Counted from the stretch's first letter, positions 10,913 through 22,435 are shown. The stretch: DNA of 64,000 nt from Isoetes taiwanensis (GCA_021234155.1 JAJEKV010000004.1:1754519-1818518), one strand, 5' to 3'. Made by a program: numbers and translations. The notes: a model not told the origin generated them from the sequence alone.

Positions 10913-12930
10913 CAATAATCGCTCACACCTTTCATGTTGTCAATGTCATGAAGTATCCTTTTAATGCAAAGAGAAGCACAAGAAGATAATCACAAACGAG
11001 CTACCATAATAACTCAAAAAGCTGCACCCCATGATGATTCTTGTTGGAAAATAAAATTGGAGGATGTTGCATTGGCACTTTGGACCCGCTTTCGCATGTT
11101 CTCATCAATATTGAGTGTTTTCAACGCATCTAATGGCATTTAGATCGCTTTTACTTGATTAAAATTATCTTAACAAGTAACATGCAAAGTTGTCAAGCAA
11201 TTCCATTCTTCGCACGACATGGAGCCATCCACCAAAACCAAAAAGAGAAGTCACAAAAGCCATCGATATGAGCTATTCATTTCTTGAGGACGAGCTTATC
11301 AAGCACGCCCTTGATACAATGCATCATCCAAGGTGCGACACATGACCGACAGAGTTAGTTTAGTTTGTTTCCTTTGTTGGCGTAATATTATAAAATCTAC
11401 CACCTTGTGAGCAAATCTTATAATTCCCGATGTCACTAAATGTCTCCTTCTCCATATAGACCGGCCACAATCACATTTTTAGCCCTCTTTTTTGTTCTTT
11501 TTTTTTTGTTTGATTTGATTTAATTCGCTCATCAGAGAACTTAATTTGCAATTTTATGGCATTTTTATTGTGCTTTTATTTTCCATTTATTTATGTCGCT
11601 GGTATGAGTGCAACAAATTGGTTAGCGATGTGGATCAAGACTTTATGTTAGGACCCCGAGCAACATGCAAACGTAAAAGTACCGGAGCAGATTTTAACAC
11701 GCCTTTTATGAATATCAATTATGCGGCCCTTATTTTCAAAAAGACGGAGAAAAGGTGTCGATAAACATTACCATGTTTCGCCTTTGTGTCACAAATGAAA
11801 CATTGTTGTTTTTATCATCATATTGAGCCCAAATTTTGATCGGGATGCCGTTAAAATGCTTTTTGTCATAGGCACGATATTGTTAGTCTCTTTATGTTAA
11901 TTTCTAGTGATTAGTAACATAGAGACGACCAAAGACAAGTTTCACATCCTATTTCTATACGCTATAAATACATGGGTGTCTGCTTCATTTTGCTAATTCA
12001 AAAAAAATTAAGGTTTTTCGTCATGGACTTTATATTAGCTAAGTGCATAATTCCAAACCAAAGATGTATCGACATCAAAATTGTTTACTGTGAATATAGA
12101 TTGTGACTCTTCTTGTCTTAGTAATAATTTCAAGATGTTTACTCTAAAATAATAAATTCCTCGCAGATTTAATAGCTAAGAAGAGGCCACACTTTTGAAA
12201 GAGGGGAAGGAATTTTACAAATCGACTTCAACATCGGGCCGATATATGACATTGTAGATAATGCGAATCAATTGGATGCGTAAGATAGCTCTCCAAGTTC
12301 GGTACTTCCTTATTTTGACGAAAAGATTCTATATACATATCTATATGCATATTCAAGGATTAAAGTTTGACTCTTTTCTTCCAGCTTTATTATCATGAGT
12401 TCGCTTACGTGTGGATACAAATCCCACAAATCCAAATGAAAAGGGTACCGATGAGTACCACAACGAGATGAGTCGTGTCTGCAGTTGGCACAACCTTTCA
12501 AGTCATCCCGCGTAAGATATCAAACAAAAATATCGCTCGGTAAGTTTCTACTTTTAATTACTTAAAATATAGTGAGATTTAGAATTATTATGTTAACTAA
12601 CAAACCCCTAGAAAGGGCCCAAATATTAGCTTTTGTGCATCCGGATTGCACCATGCACTTGCACCGTAATATATAAAGAAACAATGAGCTTGCACGCCAA
12701 AACATGTATAATTCAGTTTGGATAGACGCCATGGGAATACTCATGGTCAAGGGGTCACAATCGCATTGAGTGCTTTTGGTGAAATCTGTACCCGCCCTTT
12801 GTTTGCCAAAGTTTGACGTGGGGTTACTTCGGTTGCGACCTCATGACAACCGGAGTCGACATCGCCATGCGCGTTGATTATTAAATGGGTCTCCGCTCCA
12901 TGTCCCGCAAGGCTTACAGATCCGATTATT
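10913..12930. other. No recognisable gene
   Basis: The longest open segments are a plus-strand frame at 11546-11764 that starts with a hydrophobic run (MQFYGIFIVLLFSIYL) and minus-strand frames at 12310-12501 and 12562-12750. None matches a family I know. AT-rich, no clear transposon ends. Confidence 0.35.
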
Positions 12931-12940
12931 GCTTGGCAAG

Positions 12941-13015
12941 AGCCTTGTTGATATGCATGCCAAATGTGAGGAGATAGAATTTTGCAAGAGAAGGCCTTCA
13001 AATTTTGTAGATCCA
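12941..13015 (+). pseudogene. PPR-repeat-like fragment
   Basis: The frame SLVDMHAKCEEIEFCKR closely follows the plant pentatricopeptide-repeat consensus (LVDMYAKCG.IE.A.K.F). Only one repeat is readable, and flanking sequence in this frame shows no second one. PPR proteins bind organellar RNA. The fragment is far too short to function and could be a chance match. Confidence 0.35.
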
Positions 13016-15170
13016 GAGAAATACCGCCTCGTGATAATTGGCGATATGCCCAAAGATGGAGATGGAAATGTTGCTCTAAAAATGTAACGATCAAATGCGT
13101 AACGTTCCTAGTTGCCGCTTGAGATGACTATGGTTGTCACAACAATGAAGACCTTGAAGCAAGTTCTCGCAGATAACACCGTGACAATGCTTTATACAAA
13201 GCTTTGTGTGTCAAGAGAGAAACAATGGGTTTATGCTTCCTAAATGCTGCCAAAGCTCCTAAAATGTCATGTGGTACTCCTAGACAGTTCCGCCAGCATG
13301 ATGTAAATGAACAGAAGCAGCAAGCTGGAGGAAGAAGTCTGTAATATGTGATGCCTTCAAGTTAGGAAGGAACTTCTCACTGCCTTCCAATGAGTGGTGA
13401 TAGGGGTATGCATGAACCTGCTAAGCATGGGAATACCAAAGCATGGTTTATTTAGGAAGTTACAGTCCAAACATGTGCAATTATTTGAAAAGCTACAAGT
13501 CAAGCAGGAAACTTGTGGTTTGGGAGTTGAACACATATACTTTGTTGAAAATAGCATTCAAGTCATTGTGCACATCGGTGGAGAAAAGGAAGGCTGGGGT
13601 AACAAGCAGTGGATTGATGTCATGTTCAAGATTTCGGAGGAAAGAAGATATGATTATCAACAAGATATATCCTAGCTCAAATATTCAATCAGATCGAAGA
13701 CATTTGTTATGCTGATTATGTTTGCCCAATGGTTCAGCTGGAGGAGAAGGCCATTGGTAATGATGCAGTGGAAAATCTGGAATTTAGTAATGCCAATGCT
13801 GAACCGTTGTCTGTGATCATGACAGAACTGTGTATGCATGGGGGAAATCATCTACGTTCATGGAAAGATGGCAAGTTTTCAAAACTCAAAGATTTGCTCT
13901 CACCACTGGAATTCAAGATTCATCTTTCGGACTTAAGGAGTTAAGATGGTTCAAATGCTTTTGTCTTCTCGCTTAATGTGCATCTTTTTAGCCTCATCGT
14001 AGCTTTTGTGCAATGGCAAGGTTAGACTCCTTTATTACTTCTACATCTTAATATGAGTTTAAGGGTCTCAATTGTGTTCATTTTAAACCATTGGATATTA
14101 TCTTATATATCCGCTTTTATGAAATTTACACATGATGAGGATTCATAGTCATGGAGCTTTGCATGGGCGTTGACCGGTTTAAGCTTCTTTTGGATGATCC
14201 AACTAGAAGAAGCATGTTTCAAGTAAAAAATAAACAAATTCAAAAAATGTCAAGTCAGAATCTTGACTTTTAACATGTGTTACCTCCATTTTTTGCAATG
14301 AATAATAAAAGATTAAATGCATCCCTAAAATACCAAGTCAAATTGGAGCTTTTAGCATATGCTTACCTCTGTCATTTGCCCATAAATAATATCCCCTCCA
14401 TCATTTGTCATGAATAAAAGAAGATTAAATTCATCCTTAAATACCAAGCCGAATTTGATGGTCTAGCATATGCATCACAGCCGCTATTTACCCATAGATA
14501 ATACTCGCTTCACATCTAGACTAATGTCATTCTAAAATATATATAATACCCCTTACACTTGGACTAATGTCATCCCAAAATATATTGACACTTGTATTTT
14601 AAGAAGCCAAGGCACAAGCAAATCATAAATATAATACTCGAAAAGAACATAATTTCTTGGACCCTACAATAGAACAAAGAACAAGGAGTATAGGTACTCC
14701 AAAACATGCTAAAACTAGTTATTTTTTTAATACCTATAGGTCATGAAGGGCATGTAATCAAGCACAAGAACTGGACATGGGAGTGGGAAGGCTAGCATTG
14801 AACTAGAATGGTTTTGTATGGCTTCGACCATCCCTTATATAGACAAGATTATGTTGTCTAATACGTAATTTGGATGTCTGTAGGGCTGCCACTTGGCGAG
14901 AATACATGATTGCCACCTTGGAGGAGTGCCAGTTTGGTGAGTATGCATGGTCGATATCATGCATGATCTTCATATGAGGCCATGGGAATATATAGTTGCT
15001 AGGTTGTTTTCTTTGAGCTAAGGAGGTCATAGGTTTGGAACTCTGATTCAAACATTTGGGTGATGATTAGCAGAACTTAGCAATGCAAATGCGTACCATC
15101 ACCTTCACAAAATGTCAATGTCTTAAAATAGCAATTTCGATTCAAACACTCTATTGTCTACAACTACAAC
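13016..15170. other. No recognisable gene
   Basis: Plus-strand open segments at 13394-13675, 13443-13715 and 13729-13944, and a minus-strand one at 14803-15051, are of modest length and show no family motif. The plus-strand frames could belong to the same decayed gene as the PPR-like fragment, but nothing proves it. Confidence 0.3.
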
Positions 15171-15172
15171 TT

Positions 15173-15233
15173 AAGCCACTTCACTCTCCGGCCATGGAGG
15201 GCAACCCTCCGTGCGCAGCACCTTGTTTTTTTT
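15173..15233 (+). repeat. SINE-like 3' segment (GGAGGGCAACCCTCC)
   Basis: AAGCCAC..CACT..CGG followed by GGAGGGCAACCCTCC (6-bp stem, 3-base loop) and ACCTTGTTTTT matches 23182-23240, where it ends a longer repeat. It is an isolated 3' end here. The T-run may be a Pol III stop or a tail. Confidence 0.45.
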
Positions 15234-15290
15234 TGTATTAACAAGCCATAAAAGACGACAATTATGTTAGGAAGAATTCAGTAGTGCTTC

Positions 15291-15380
15291 CTTTCTCTTT
15301 CTTTTTCTTTTTCTTTTTCTTTTTCTTTTTCTTTTTCTTTTTCTTTTTCTTTTTCTTTTTCTTTTTCTTTTTCTTTTTCT
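15291..15380 (+). repeat. (CTTTTT)n microsatellite
   Basis: About fifteen near-perfect hexanucleotide units. No associated gene. Confidence 0.95.
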
Positions 15381-16179
15381 ATGCTTGGAGTGGGGGGTGG
15401 GGGTTTCCGACGGTGGGAACAAATCAATAAATAGCATAAATAGTTAACGCAAATAAATGATATTGGAATTCATGTTATTTTATTGAATGAGCTTGTGTAT
15501 ATTGGGCTCGCACCAATACTCCAATAACCTTGCTTGAGATTCTTTGTTGCATGTTCAAGTTTTTAACGAATTTGTCGGATCAAAATTGTCTTGGAATTTG
15601 AGCATTTCAATACCACTTTCTTTCTAAAAATGAAAAAAGATATATCAATCATATCATGCACGTCTTAAAAAGAGCCAAACATCTCTATATATAGACAAAG
15701 CGATCAACCACATCATATACACATAATAGAAAAAGCCAAACGTCTATATACAGACGAAACAAGGGCACACCTATCACCTACATAATATGCTCTTAACTCC
15801 CTTCCTATGTCATAAGAAGAACATGATTGCAACCCCAACAATGGCAAACGACAATTTATTGTGGGTATATTTATGGGCAAGAAACTTCTGTCGGAATTGT
15901 GGGTCCAACTCATGAGAAAATGAATGGTGCGTGTGTATCACTAGGTTGTGCTCTCATGGTCTTTCCCCAACAAATATGCCTTTGATAAATTCACTTGTCA
16001 TGTTATTCTAGTACTATTCATACAGTCCATAATACTTCGATCACATTTTCTAAATAGCTCTAACAAGAAACATAATTGTCTTTTATTAAAAAGGATTTTT
16101 GCCAGAATGTAATGCATTTCCAACTTGGCTCATGTAGAACTTCTTTCTTTCCAGGAAAAAGTGTAGGAATTTAACTAAT

Positions 16180-16298
16180 TCTATTTGTTTTTTGGGTTGC
16201 CCCTAGGGGGGCAAACCCTAGTTTATGTGGGTATGTGAGCATATCCAAGTATATGCCGACATATGCCTAGCATATTCTTGTGACTGCTCCAAACGTCG
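16180..16298 (+). repeat. Hairpin repeat 'GGGTTGCCCCTAGG', copy in unit A
   Basis: TTTTTTGGGTTGCCCC followed by TAGGGGGGCAAACCC forms the same stem as at 9776. The second stem (GCATATCC..AGCATATTC) is degraded. It lies about 160 bp upstream of the phytocyanin-like start codon. Confidence 0.75.
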
Positions 16299-16458
16299 GG
16301 CCTCAGAACTCTCATTATCCATTTCATTCCTTCAAGAAGGTGGCATATGAATCCTCCCCGCCCATTTCGTTCCTTGGGAGCTTCATTAGAACCTAACCGT
16401 TTATGCATTTGTTCTCAGAGTATCGATGCAATGCCTTTGTTCTCGGAGTTTTCTGGCT

Positions 16459-16635
16459 ATGGCAGGCGTCCAGGGAGGAGTTTTTGCATGGCAGCCCTTA
16501 GCCCTTGTTCTCTTTTTTTTTGCTATGGCTGCCATTATGTATAGTTCCTGTGCCAAAGAAATCATCGTTGGTGGATCTGCTGGTTATGGAACCGACCTCT
16601 TATATTGTTGGCGATACATTAGGTGCATCTCTTGA
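16459..16635 (+). pseudogene. Phytocyanin-like N-terminal fragment, copy A
   Basis: The frame starts with a good signal peptide (core ALVLFFFAMAAIMY, ending near SSCA) followed by KEIIVGGSAGYGTD. That matches the mature start of plant phytocyanins (blue-copper-like secreted or GPI-anchored proteins). A further phytocyanin element, SYIVGDTL, follows in another frame. The copper-site region and the rest of the gene are absent, and the frame ends after 58 residues. Probably a truncated first exon. The family call rests on a short match and could be another secreted protein. Confidence 0.4.
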
Positions 16636-17199
16636 CCTTTCTTTTCTGCAAGAACACTACAGAATTCTTAAAAAAGCTCTGTTTCATGAGCTATCATTTC
16701 GAACCTTATTGAAGTTATTGAAAAAAGATATATCAATCATATCATGCACGTCTTAAAAAGAGCCAAACATCTCTATATATAGACAAAGCGATCAACCACA
16801 TCATATACACATAATAGAAAAAGCCAAACGTCTATATACAGACGAAACAAGGGCACACCTATCACCTACATAATATGCTCTTAACTCCCTTCCTATGTCA
16901 TAAGAAGAACATGATTGCAACCCCAACAATGGCAAACGACAATTTATTGTGGGTATATTTATGGGCAAGAAACTTCTGTCGGAATTGTGGGTCCAACTCA
17001 TGAGAAAATGAATGGTGCGTGTGTATCACTAGGTTGTGCTCTCATGGTCTTTCCCCAACAAATATGCCTTTGATAAATTCACTTGTCATGTTATTCTAGT
17101 ACTATTCATACAGTCCATAATACTTCGATCACATTTTCTAAATAGCTCTAACAAGAAACATAATTGTCTTTTATTAAAAAGGATTTTTTGCCACAATGT

Positions 17200-17920
17200 A
17201 TAGGGGAATGGAGGTTGGGGCCTCCATTCCGAGTTTCCAGTGGGGTCCCGCGACCGGCGCAAGTAATGAGCGGGGTCACTGAAAACCGGAATGGAGGCCC
17301 CAACCTCCATTCCCCACAATATAGAAGTTGGGGACGTTTTTCCCCAAAAATCGGCGGACGAAGAGCTTCAAAATCCGACGGGCGTAGGGCTTCAAGTTCT
17401 TACGGCGTAGAAAAACAGAGCATAGATCCGCAAAGCAGGTGCATGGTTTTAAGATCCCAAGAAAAAACAGGTTTCAAGATCCAAAGAACAGCTCGTGGCT
17501 TCAAGATCGGGAAAGCGATCAAATCGGGGAGTTTAAAAATGCTCGCTATGGCGAAAGCGTAGAGAGCAAACAGATTCAAAAATCGGAAGATGAAGAACAA
17601 GCTTCATCTATGTGAAGATCTGCGGTGAAGAACAAGCTTTTGCTTCTCTATTACAAATGGATACAGTGTAAGGAACAAGATTCATCTGCTTCATCTTCGA
17701 TCTGCGTGAAGAAACGACGATCTGCGTGCACCTACTTCATCTTAAGAACTGGCGGCGGCCCTAAAAATGAAGAACCCTAAAACAGAATGAAGAACCCTAA
17801 CTGCTGCCTTGGTCAGGGAATGCATTCAGCCAACTTCCATTCCAGAATATTGGGCTCGCCCGCATTGGTGCCACTAAAAATGCACGCCAGGAGAAAAAAT
17901 GGACCCAACTTCTATATTGT
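17200..17920. mobile_element. 0.7-kb inverted-repeat insertion (MITE-like), possibly composite
   Basis: The boundaries come from comparison with copy A (empty site at 16110/16111). The right end, read inward, is ACAATATAGAAGTTGGG. The same 17 bases occur at 17318-17334, so one unit may span 17318-17920. The remaining 17200-17317 is a strongly palindromic segment. No transposase is encoded. The superfamily cannot be set, because the target duplication is ambiguous around ACAATGT / ATTGTAA. An open frame at 17164-17562 crosses the boundary and is not a gene. Confidence 0.65.
17203..17316. repeat. Nested palindrome (hairpin of hairpins)
   Basis: The two outer arms (about 17203-17248 and 17270-17316) are inverted copies. 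Each arm itself contains GGAATGGAGG and CCTCCATTCC flanking a 6-base loop. Extrusion as two small hairpins or one long stem is possible. Confidence 0.85.
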
Positions 17921-17994
17921 AATGCATTTCCAACTTGGCTCATGTAGAACTTCTTTCTTTCCAGGAAAAAGTGTAGGAATTTAACTAATTCTAT

Positions 17995-18104
17995 TTGTTT
18001 TTTGGGTTGCCCCTAGGGGGGCAAACCCTAGTTTATGTGGGTATGTGAGCATATCCAAGTATATGCCGACATATGCCTAGCATATTCTTGTGACTGCTCC
18101 AAAC
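17995..18104 (+). repeat. Hairpin repeat 'GGGTTGCCCCTAGG', copy in unit B
   Basis: Identical in its first 100 bases to the copy at 16180, as expected from the tandem duplication. The sequences differ beyond CTGCTCCAAAC. Confidence 0.75.
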
Positions 18105-18272
18105 TGGCTACTGCCTGTAAACTCTCGGTCATCCAGCCCCATTCCTTCGCAGGCGTGGCTATGAATCCTCCCCGCCCATTTCGTTCCTTGGGAGCTTCAT
18201 TAGAACCTAACCGTTTATGCATTTGTTCTCAGAGTATCGGTGCAATGCCTTTGTTCTCGGAGTTTTCTGGCT

Positions 18273-18449
18273 ATGGCAGGCGTCCAGGGAGGAGTTTTTG
18301 CATGGCAGCCCTTAGCCCTTGTTCTCTTTTTTTTGCTATGGCTGCCATTATGTATAGTTCCTGTGCCAAAGAAATCATCGTTGGTGGATCTGCTGGTTAT
18401 GGAACCGACCCTCTTATATTGTTGGCGATACATTAGGTGCATCTCTTGA
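18273..18449 (+). pseudogene. Phytocyanin-like N-terminal fragment, copy B
   Basis: Duplicate of the fragment at 16459. One T fewer in the T-run near 18326 shifts the frame after the signal peptide core, so KEIIVGGSAGYGTD is read in a different frame from the start codon. An extra C follows GAC. It is therefore more decayed than copy A. Confidence 0.4.
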
Positions 18450-18530
18450 CCTTTCTTTTCTGCAAGAACACTACAGAATTCTTAAAAAAGCTCTGTTTCG
18501 TGAGCTATCATTTCGAACCTTATTGAAGTT

Positions 18531-20600
18531 CTTGCCATTTTTTTTATCTTTGCACAAGAGATTAATTTTTTTCTTCCAAGTCCCTTGACCGACTGCTTGA
18601 TCATCTAGGATCATCTCAAGTGTACTTTGGTGAATGTTCTGCAAATGGAAGTGGTGAAGATGATTAGGCATGAGCGTAAGATTGCACTTTTGTCCGGCAA
18701 AATAAAAATTAGGCTACAAGGCTGCTAATTATATTTGTTGATTCCGATTTGCCACATGAGTGCTGGGTGTTTGGATTTGTCATTGATCTCAATCCCACGG
18801 CATTTGTTTTCACTCCACGTTGTGCAAATCTGGCTTTTACGTCTCAGGTCAGTTTCTTTTGGATTTTCTATTTTGTATGTGGTGTGATAGTTCTTAATTT
18901 ACCTAGGTCCCTTGGCCGTTACTCTATCTCTGTGCTTTTTGTTTGCGTGGCGTTGAAGAGGGCTAGGTAAGTTGGTTTTTGGAATTCAGGAGAAGAAATG
19001 TCATGCATTGTCCTTCTTTTTTCCTCTTTTGTCGTTGTTTGCTTGGTCTAGACAATGTGCTAAGTGTGATCGTGTTCTTTGCAGACTCCATTTTAACCTC
19101 TCGGGAACCAAGAGAAGCAACGACAAGGAAGCGAATATTTAAGGTATGATGATATGACAGTTATTCCTCTTAATTGGAAAAATACTTTTAAAGTGTGTTT
19201 GATTGTTAAACACCATGAGAATGAGAATAGATGTTTGATAGGATTTATCTATGTGGTTTTCACATTTTTCGTCCACTAATTTTTCTGAATTTGATGCGCT
19301 TTGTGACCACCAAATCGGTGTTTGGTAGAGTACCAAATTGATGATCCGCTAACTATTGCTTGAAAGAACTTGATCTTGCCTGTATTCGCACCAACTCAAC
19401 CAACTCATTGCACGTTTTGCTTAATCTTTCCTGTAATGTCTCTTCTTAAGATATTGACTACATGACCATGCTAATAATGTTTGATGGCCTTAAAACTTAT
19501 TGTGAGAAGTTGTAAAATGGTTCTAAATGGAAGAATCCTTTGCTTTTCACCTTTTTGCTTATGATTTTATAGAAGTCTAGATGGCATGTGCATATCTTCT
19601 AAGAGAATTTTATATGCAGGTTTCATTTATTCACTTGGAAATAGCTAGATTCAAATAATCCCAAGGTTTTTCTACACCCTCCTTTGCATTTGATATTTTT
19701 AGTTGGTGGATTCCAGATTAAAAGCTGCATCTGCCATTTTCTCTGATGTAAAGCTTGCATTTGCATCTCAGGAAAGGACTCTTTGGTTTACCTAGTTAAT
19801 AGCATTACTCTAACTCTGCGCTTCTTTGTTGCAGAATGTTGAAGCATGATATGTAAATAGTGGATGCCATGATCATCAAATTCCATAAATCAGCAACTCA
19901 ATGTCTGAAGCTTTCAATAAAAGGTGTGAAGTTTGTGCAGTTTGAAAAACAGAGCATATGTTGGGCCTACCTTGACATTGCAATGCATGATTGCAGAGTT
20001 ATTCTGCAGCCCTTTACTGTGATACCGGTCCTTAAGGAAAGGCATTCTCTCCCATCCAATCTCTTTATGGCCAATCCGCTTAATCTGGTCATTGAATCGA
20101 TCTGCCCCTACAACAGGCATGTCCTTTCTTCCCCCGCGTTTTAAGTCGTCATGTTGTCTTCCTTTTTCCATTCTTCAAATTTCATTTCTTGCTTTGTTGT
20201 GTCATTGTTAGTCTGAGAATGATCCAGAAAAAATTGTCATTTGACGTCTGATTCTGGGTTTCTATGCATTGTTGTCTAGAAGGAAATGTCAAATGGCAAA
20301 TGGCAGGCTCCGAAGGTACAAATCGTTTGGAGATATGCTTTTATATTGCATCTTTTCAAAACATTTTATTACTATCAGGCTAGGCACAAGATGCCTAGCT
20401 TGAAAAGACAGATGAGTTCTCCCGAGAAAAATCTCATTCTTTGGAATGCCACATTGCAACTTGTGCACAGCATGGCAAGTTGGAATAAACACTAAGTTTT
20501 CGAACATATGCATTTGAAGATATGAATTTCAAGCAGCAAGCAAGGTCTCGAATAGACCTTAAATGCAATTCCAGGGGTCGAATGTAAGTATGCCAGCATC
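18531..20600 (+). other. Unidentified gene-like remnants
   Basis: Several plus-strand pieces look like exons by splice context. One is an open stretch ending TCTCAG before a GT near 18848. Another is a 57-base piece at about 19085-19142 between TTTGCAG and AAG|GTATG. A frame at 19860-20144 contains GVKFVQFEKQ and LPSNLFMANPLNLV. A good acceptor (TTTGTTGCAG) lies near 19834. I do not recognise the protein and cannot join the pieces into one frame. Alternatives are a decayed host gene or chance. Confidence 0.25.
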
Positions 20601-21339
20601 CTCAGGACATTGTTTTACTTGAAACGATAATGTATCAATCTTATTGTTGCTTGTTGCATGTCCTGAAATAAGAGGAACCCTTGAAACAAATCCGTAGAAG
20701 ATATTGTTGTGGTGAATATACAATCATAGGATCTACCATGCGGCCTTGTGTGTTTGTTCATAGCTTAGATATTCTTCAACTTGGATCTTCAGCTTGTGTG
20801 CGTAGATCTGTTATATCAATATTCCAGCATTGTAACCAAACTAAATACAAATGCATGTGATTTCTATTGCTAAATTATCCATTGAAATTTAGTTTACACC
20901 CTTAGAAAGATGCCGCTTGAGAATATATGATTTTTTGTAAAAAAATTTATCACTACTCAAAAGGTAACATTGTGTCAATGAGAGTGCTATTTTGCAATAT
21001 CACATTTGTTGAACCCACCCCAAAATCAAAATCAAATTCGAGGTTTCATAGAAAAAGAAAAGTCGAGAAATGCAAATGTCTCTACATAATGATTGACTTA
21101 AAGTTGTAGACTCAATAACCAAAACATAAACAATTTCCATGCTAACATAAACAATTTCCATGCAATGGCTCAAAAATATAACCAATTATGTACACTAATT
21201 TTTAGATATTAACTCAAACTCAATGGAAAAAAACATTGCCAAAAAAACATTGCCACTCTTCTGCCACTTTTGCCCAAAAGGGGATGAGACATCTGTATAC
21301 ATGTTATTTGTTATAAGAGATTAATAATATCTGACAATT
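20601..21339. other. No recognisable gene
   Basis: AT-rich. Contains short local duplications (ACATAAACAATTTCCATGC twice near 21125-21163; AACATTGCCA near 21230-21255). Nothing else seen. Confidence 0.4.
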
Positions 21340-21735
21340 GGGAGAATCGAAGGGTATCTTAATGAAATCCCATGGTATCTCTAGGGAATCTCAGAGAGTC
21401 TTGGAAAATCTTAGGCGAATTTCAGACGATCTTAAAAAACTTAAAGGGAATATTAAGCAAATCTTGCAAAATCTATATAATCGTATGGAATCTTAGGAAA
21501 TTTATACCGTGTTGGAGAATCTTAAGGGAATCCTGGATAGGAAATCTTTATACAAGCTTTGAGAGTCGAGAGGAATCTTGATAAAATCTTGGAGAATCTA
21601 GGGAAATCTTTATAGAATCTACGGAAATCTTGAAGAATCTACATAGAATATCGCAGAATCTAAAGGAACCTTGGAATAATCTTCAGAAATCTAGGGGAAT
21701 ATTTGTAGAATGTTAAGAATCTAGGGGAATCTTTC
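21340..21735 (+). repeat. Degenerate minisatellite (GGAATCTT-type)
   Basis: About 400 bp built from loosely repeated units of roughly 12-25 bp with the core GGRAATCTT, variously followed by AGAATCTA or GGAGAATC. The units are too diverged for a fixed period. The plus-strand open frame 21372-21581 is a by-product of the repeat. Confidence 0.7.
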
Positions 21736-21762
21736 ACCGGGGTGTTTTAGAGGGTCGGCTTC

Positions 21763-22089
21763 ATGCAGCTATGGTACAAACATACTGCTTTGAGTTTGGA
21801 TGTACAAACAGCAAATGCTGTAAATGATTGTGCTATGGTACCTGATGAAAATACAGAGCTTCAAGATGAAGTTCCAGAGGAGGTCTTGGCAGTGGACCAA
21901 GCCAAAAAGGAAATGGAGGAGTCCGTTGACATTCCTGTTGTAATATCAGGTGTAGCTGAAAGATCTTTTGGTGAATGTCTTTGGATTAGATGTCTTCCCG
22001 AAAATGAAGAATTTCACTTTGCTTGGGTATGGGGCAAAGTGGCATTTGAGATGTGCACACCCACGGCAAAGAGTGATCCGGATCTTTGA
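21763..22089 (+). CDS. Hypothetical 108-residue protein or exon
   Basis: Open from ATG with an acidic middle (ENTELQDEVPEEVLAVDQAK) and a Trp-rich end (LWIRCLPENEEFHFAWVWGK). No family recognised. A different frame continues with RIFESFNEFAKHM, and after a possible intron (acceptor TTTGTTTAG near 22202) with HTKQSQKLRKC, hinting at a frameshifted gene. Coding status is uncertain. Confidence 0.3.
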   Translation: MQLWYKHTALSLDVQTANAVNDCAMVPDENTELQDEVPEEVLAVDQAKKEMEESVDIPVVISGVAERSFGECLWIRCLPENEEFHFAWVWGKVAFEMCTPTAKSDPDL

Positions 22090-22435
22090 ATCGTTTAACG
22101 AATTTGCCAAACATATGTAGTGAGTATCAAATGTTTACGATAATATTTATTTTTTTAAGTATTCTTGGTTCCAAATTGCAATGACATTTCTTTGTTTGTT
22201 TAGGCACACTAAGCAGTCCCAAAAGCTGCGGAAATGCAAAAATGCCTTTCGTGGAACATACAGGTGCATCTGTCATTCTTAGTAGTAAGGATGTCTTAGA
22301 AATTTTCTCATTTTTTGGGCTTAAAGTTGTAGCTCGGTTTGGAACATGCAGAAAACTTTGTCTATTGCACGGAATCAAAAGAAGCTAATGGAGAAATTCA
22401 TCACGTGACAGATGACTGTAGGGATCTTGTGGGCA

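Larger units (their letters stand above)
15632..16719 (+). repeat. 1.09-kb tandem duplication, copy A
   Basis: Starts GAAAAAAGATATATCAATC and ends CTTATTGAAGTTATT, immediately followed by copy B. The copies are nearly identical apart from a 0.7-kb insertion in B and a replaced segment near 16296-16340. Each contains the hairpin repeat and the start of a phytocyanin-like gene. Confidence 0.9.
16720..18530 (+). repeat. 1.09-kb tandem duplication, copy B (with insertion)
   Basis: Second copy of the unit beginning at 15632. Near-identical sequence runs to GCCACAATGT at 17199 and resumes at AATGCATTTCC (17921). The intervening 0.7 kb is absent from copy A and so was inserted after duplication. 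Ends CTTATTGAAGTT before unrelated sequence. Confidence 0.9.

Noticed and set aside
15713-15913. Identical minus-strand 66-residue frames at 15713 and 16801
   Set aside because: Identity comes from the tandem duplication, not selection; no family motif.
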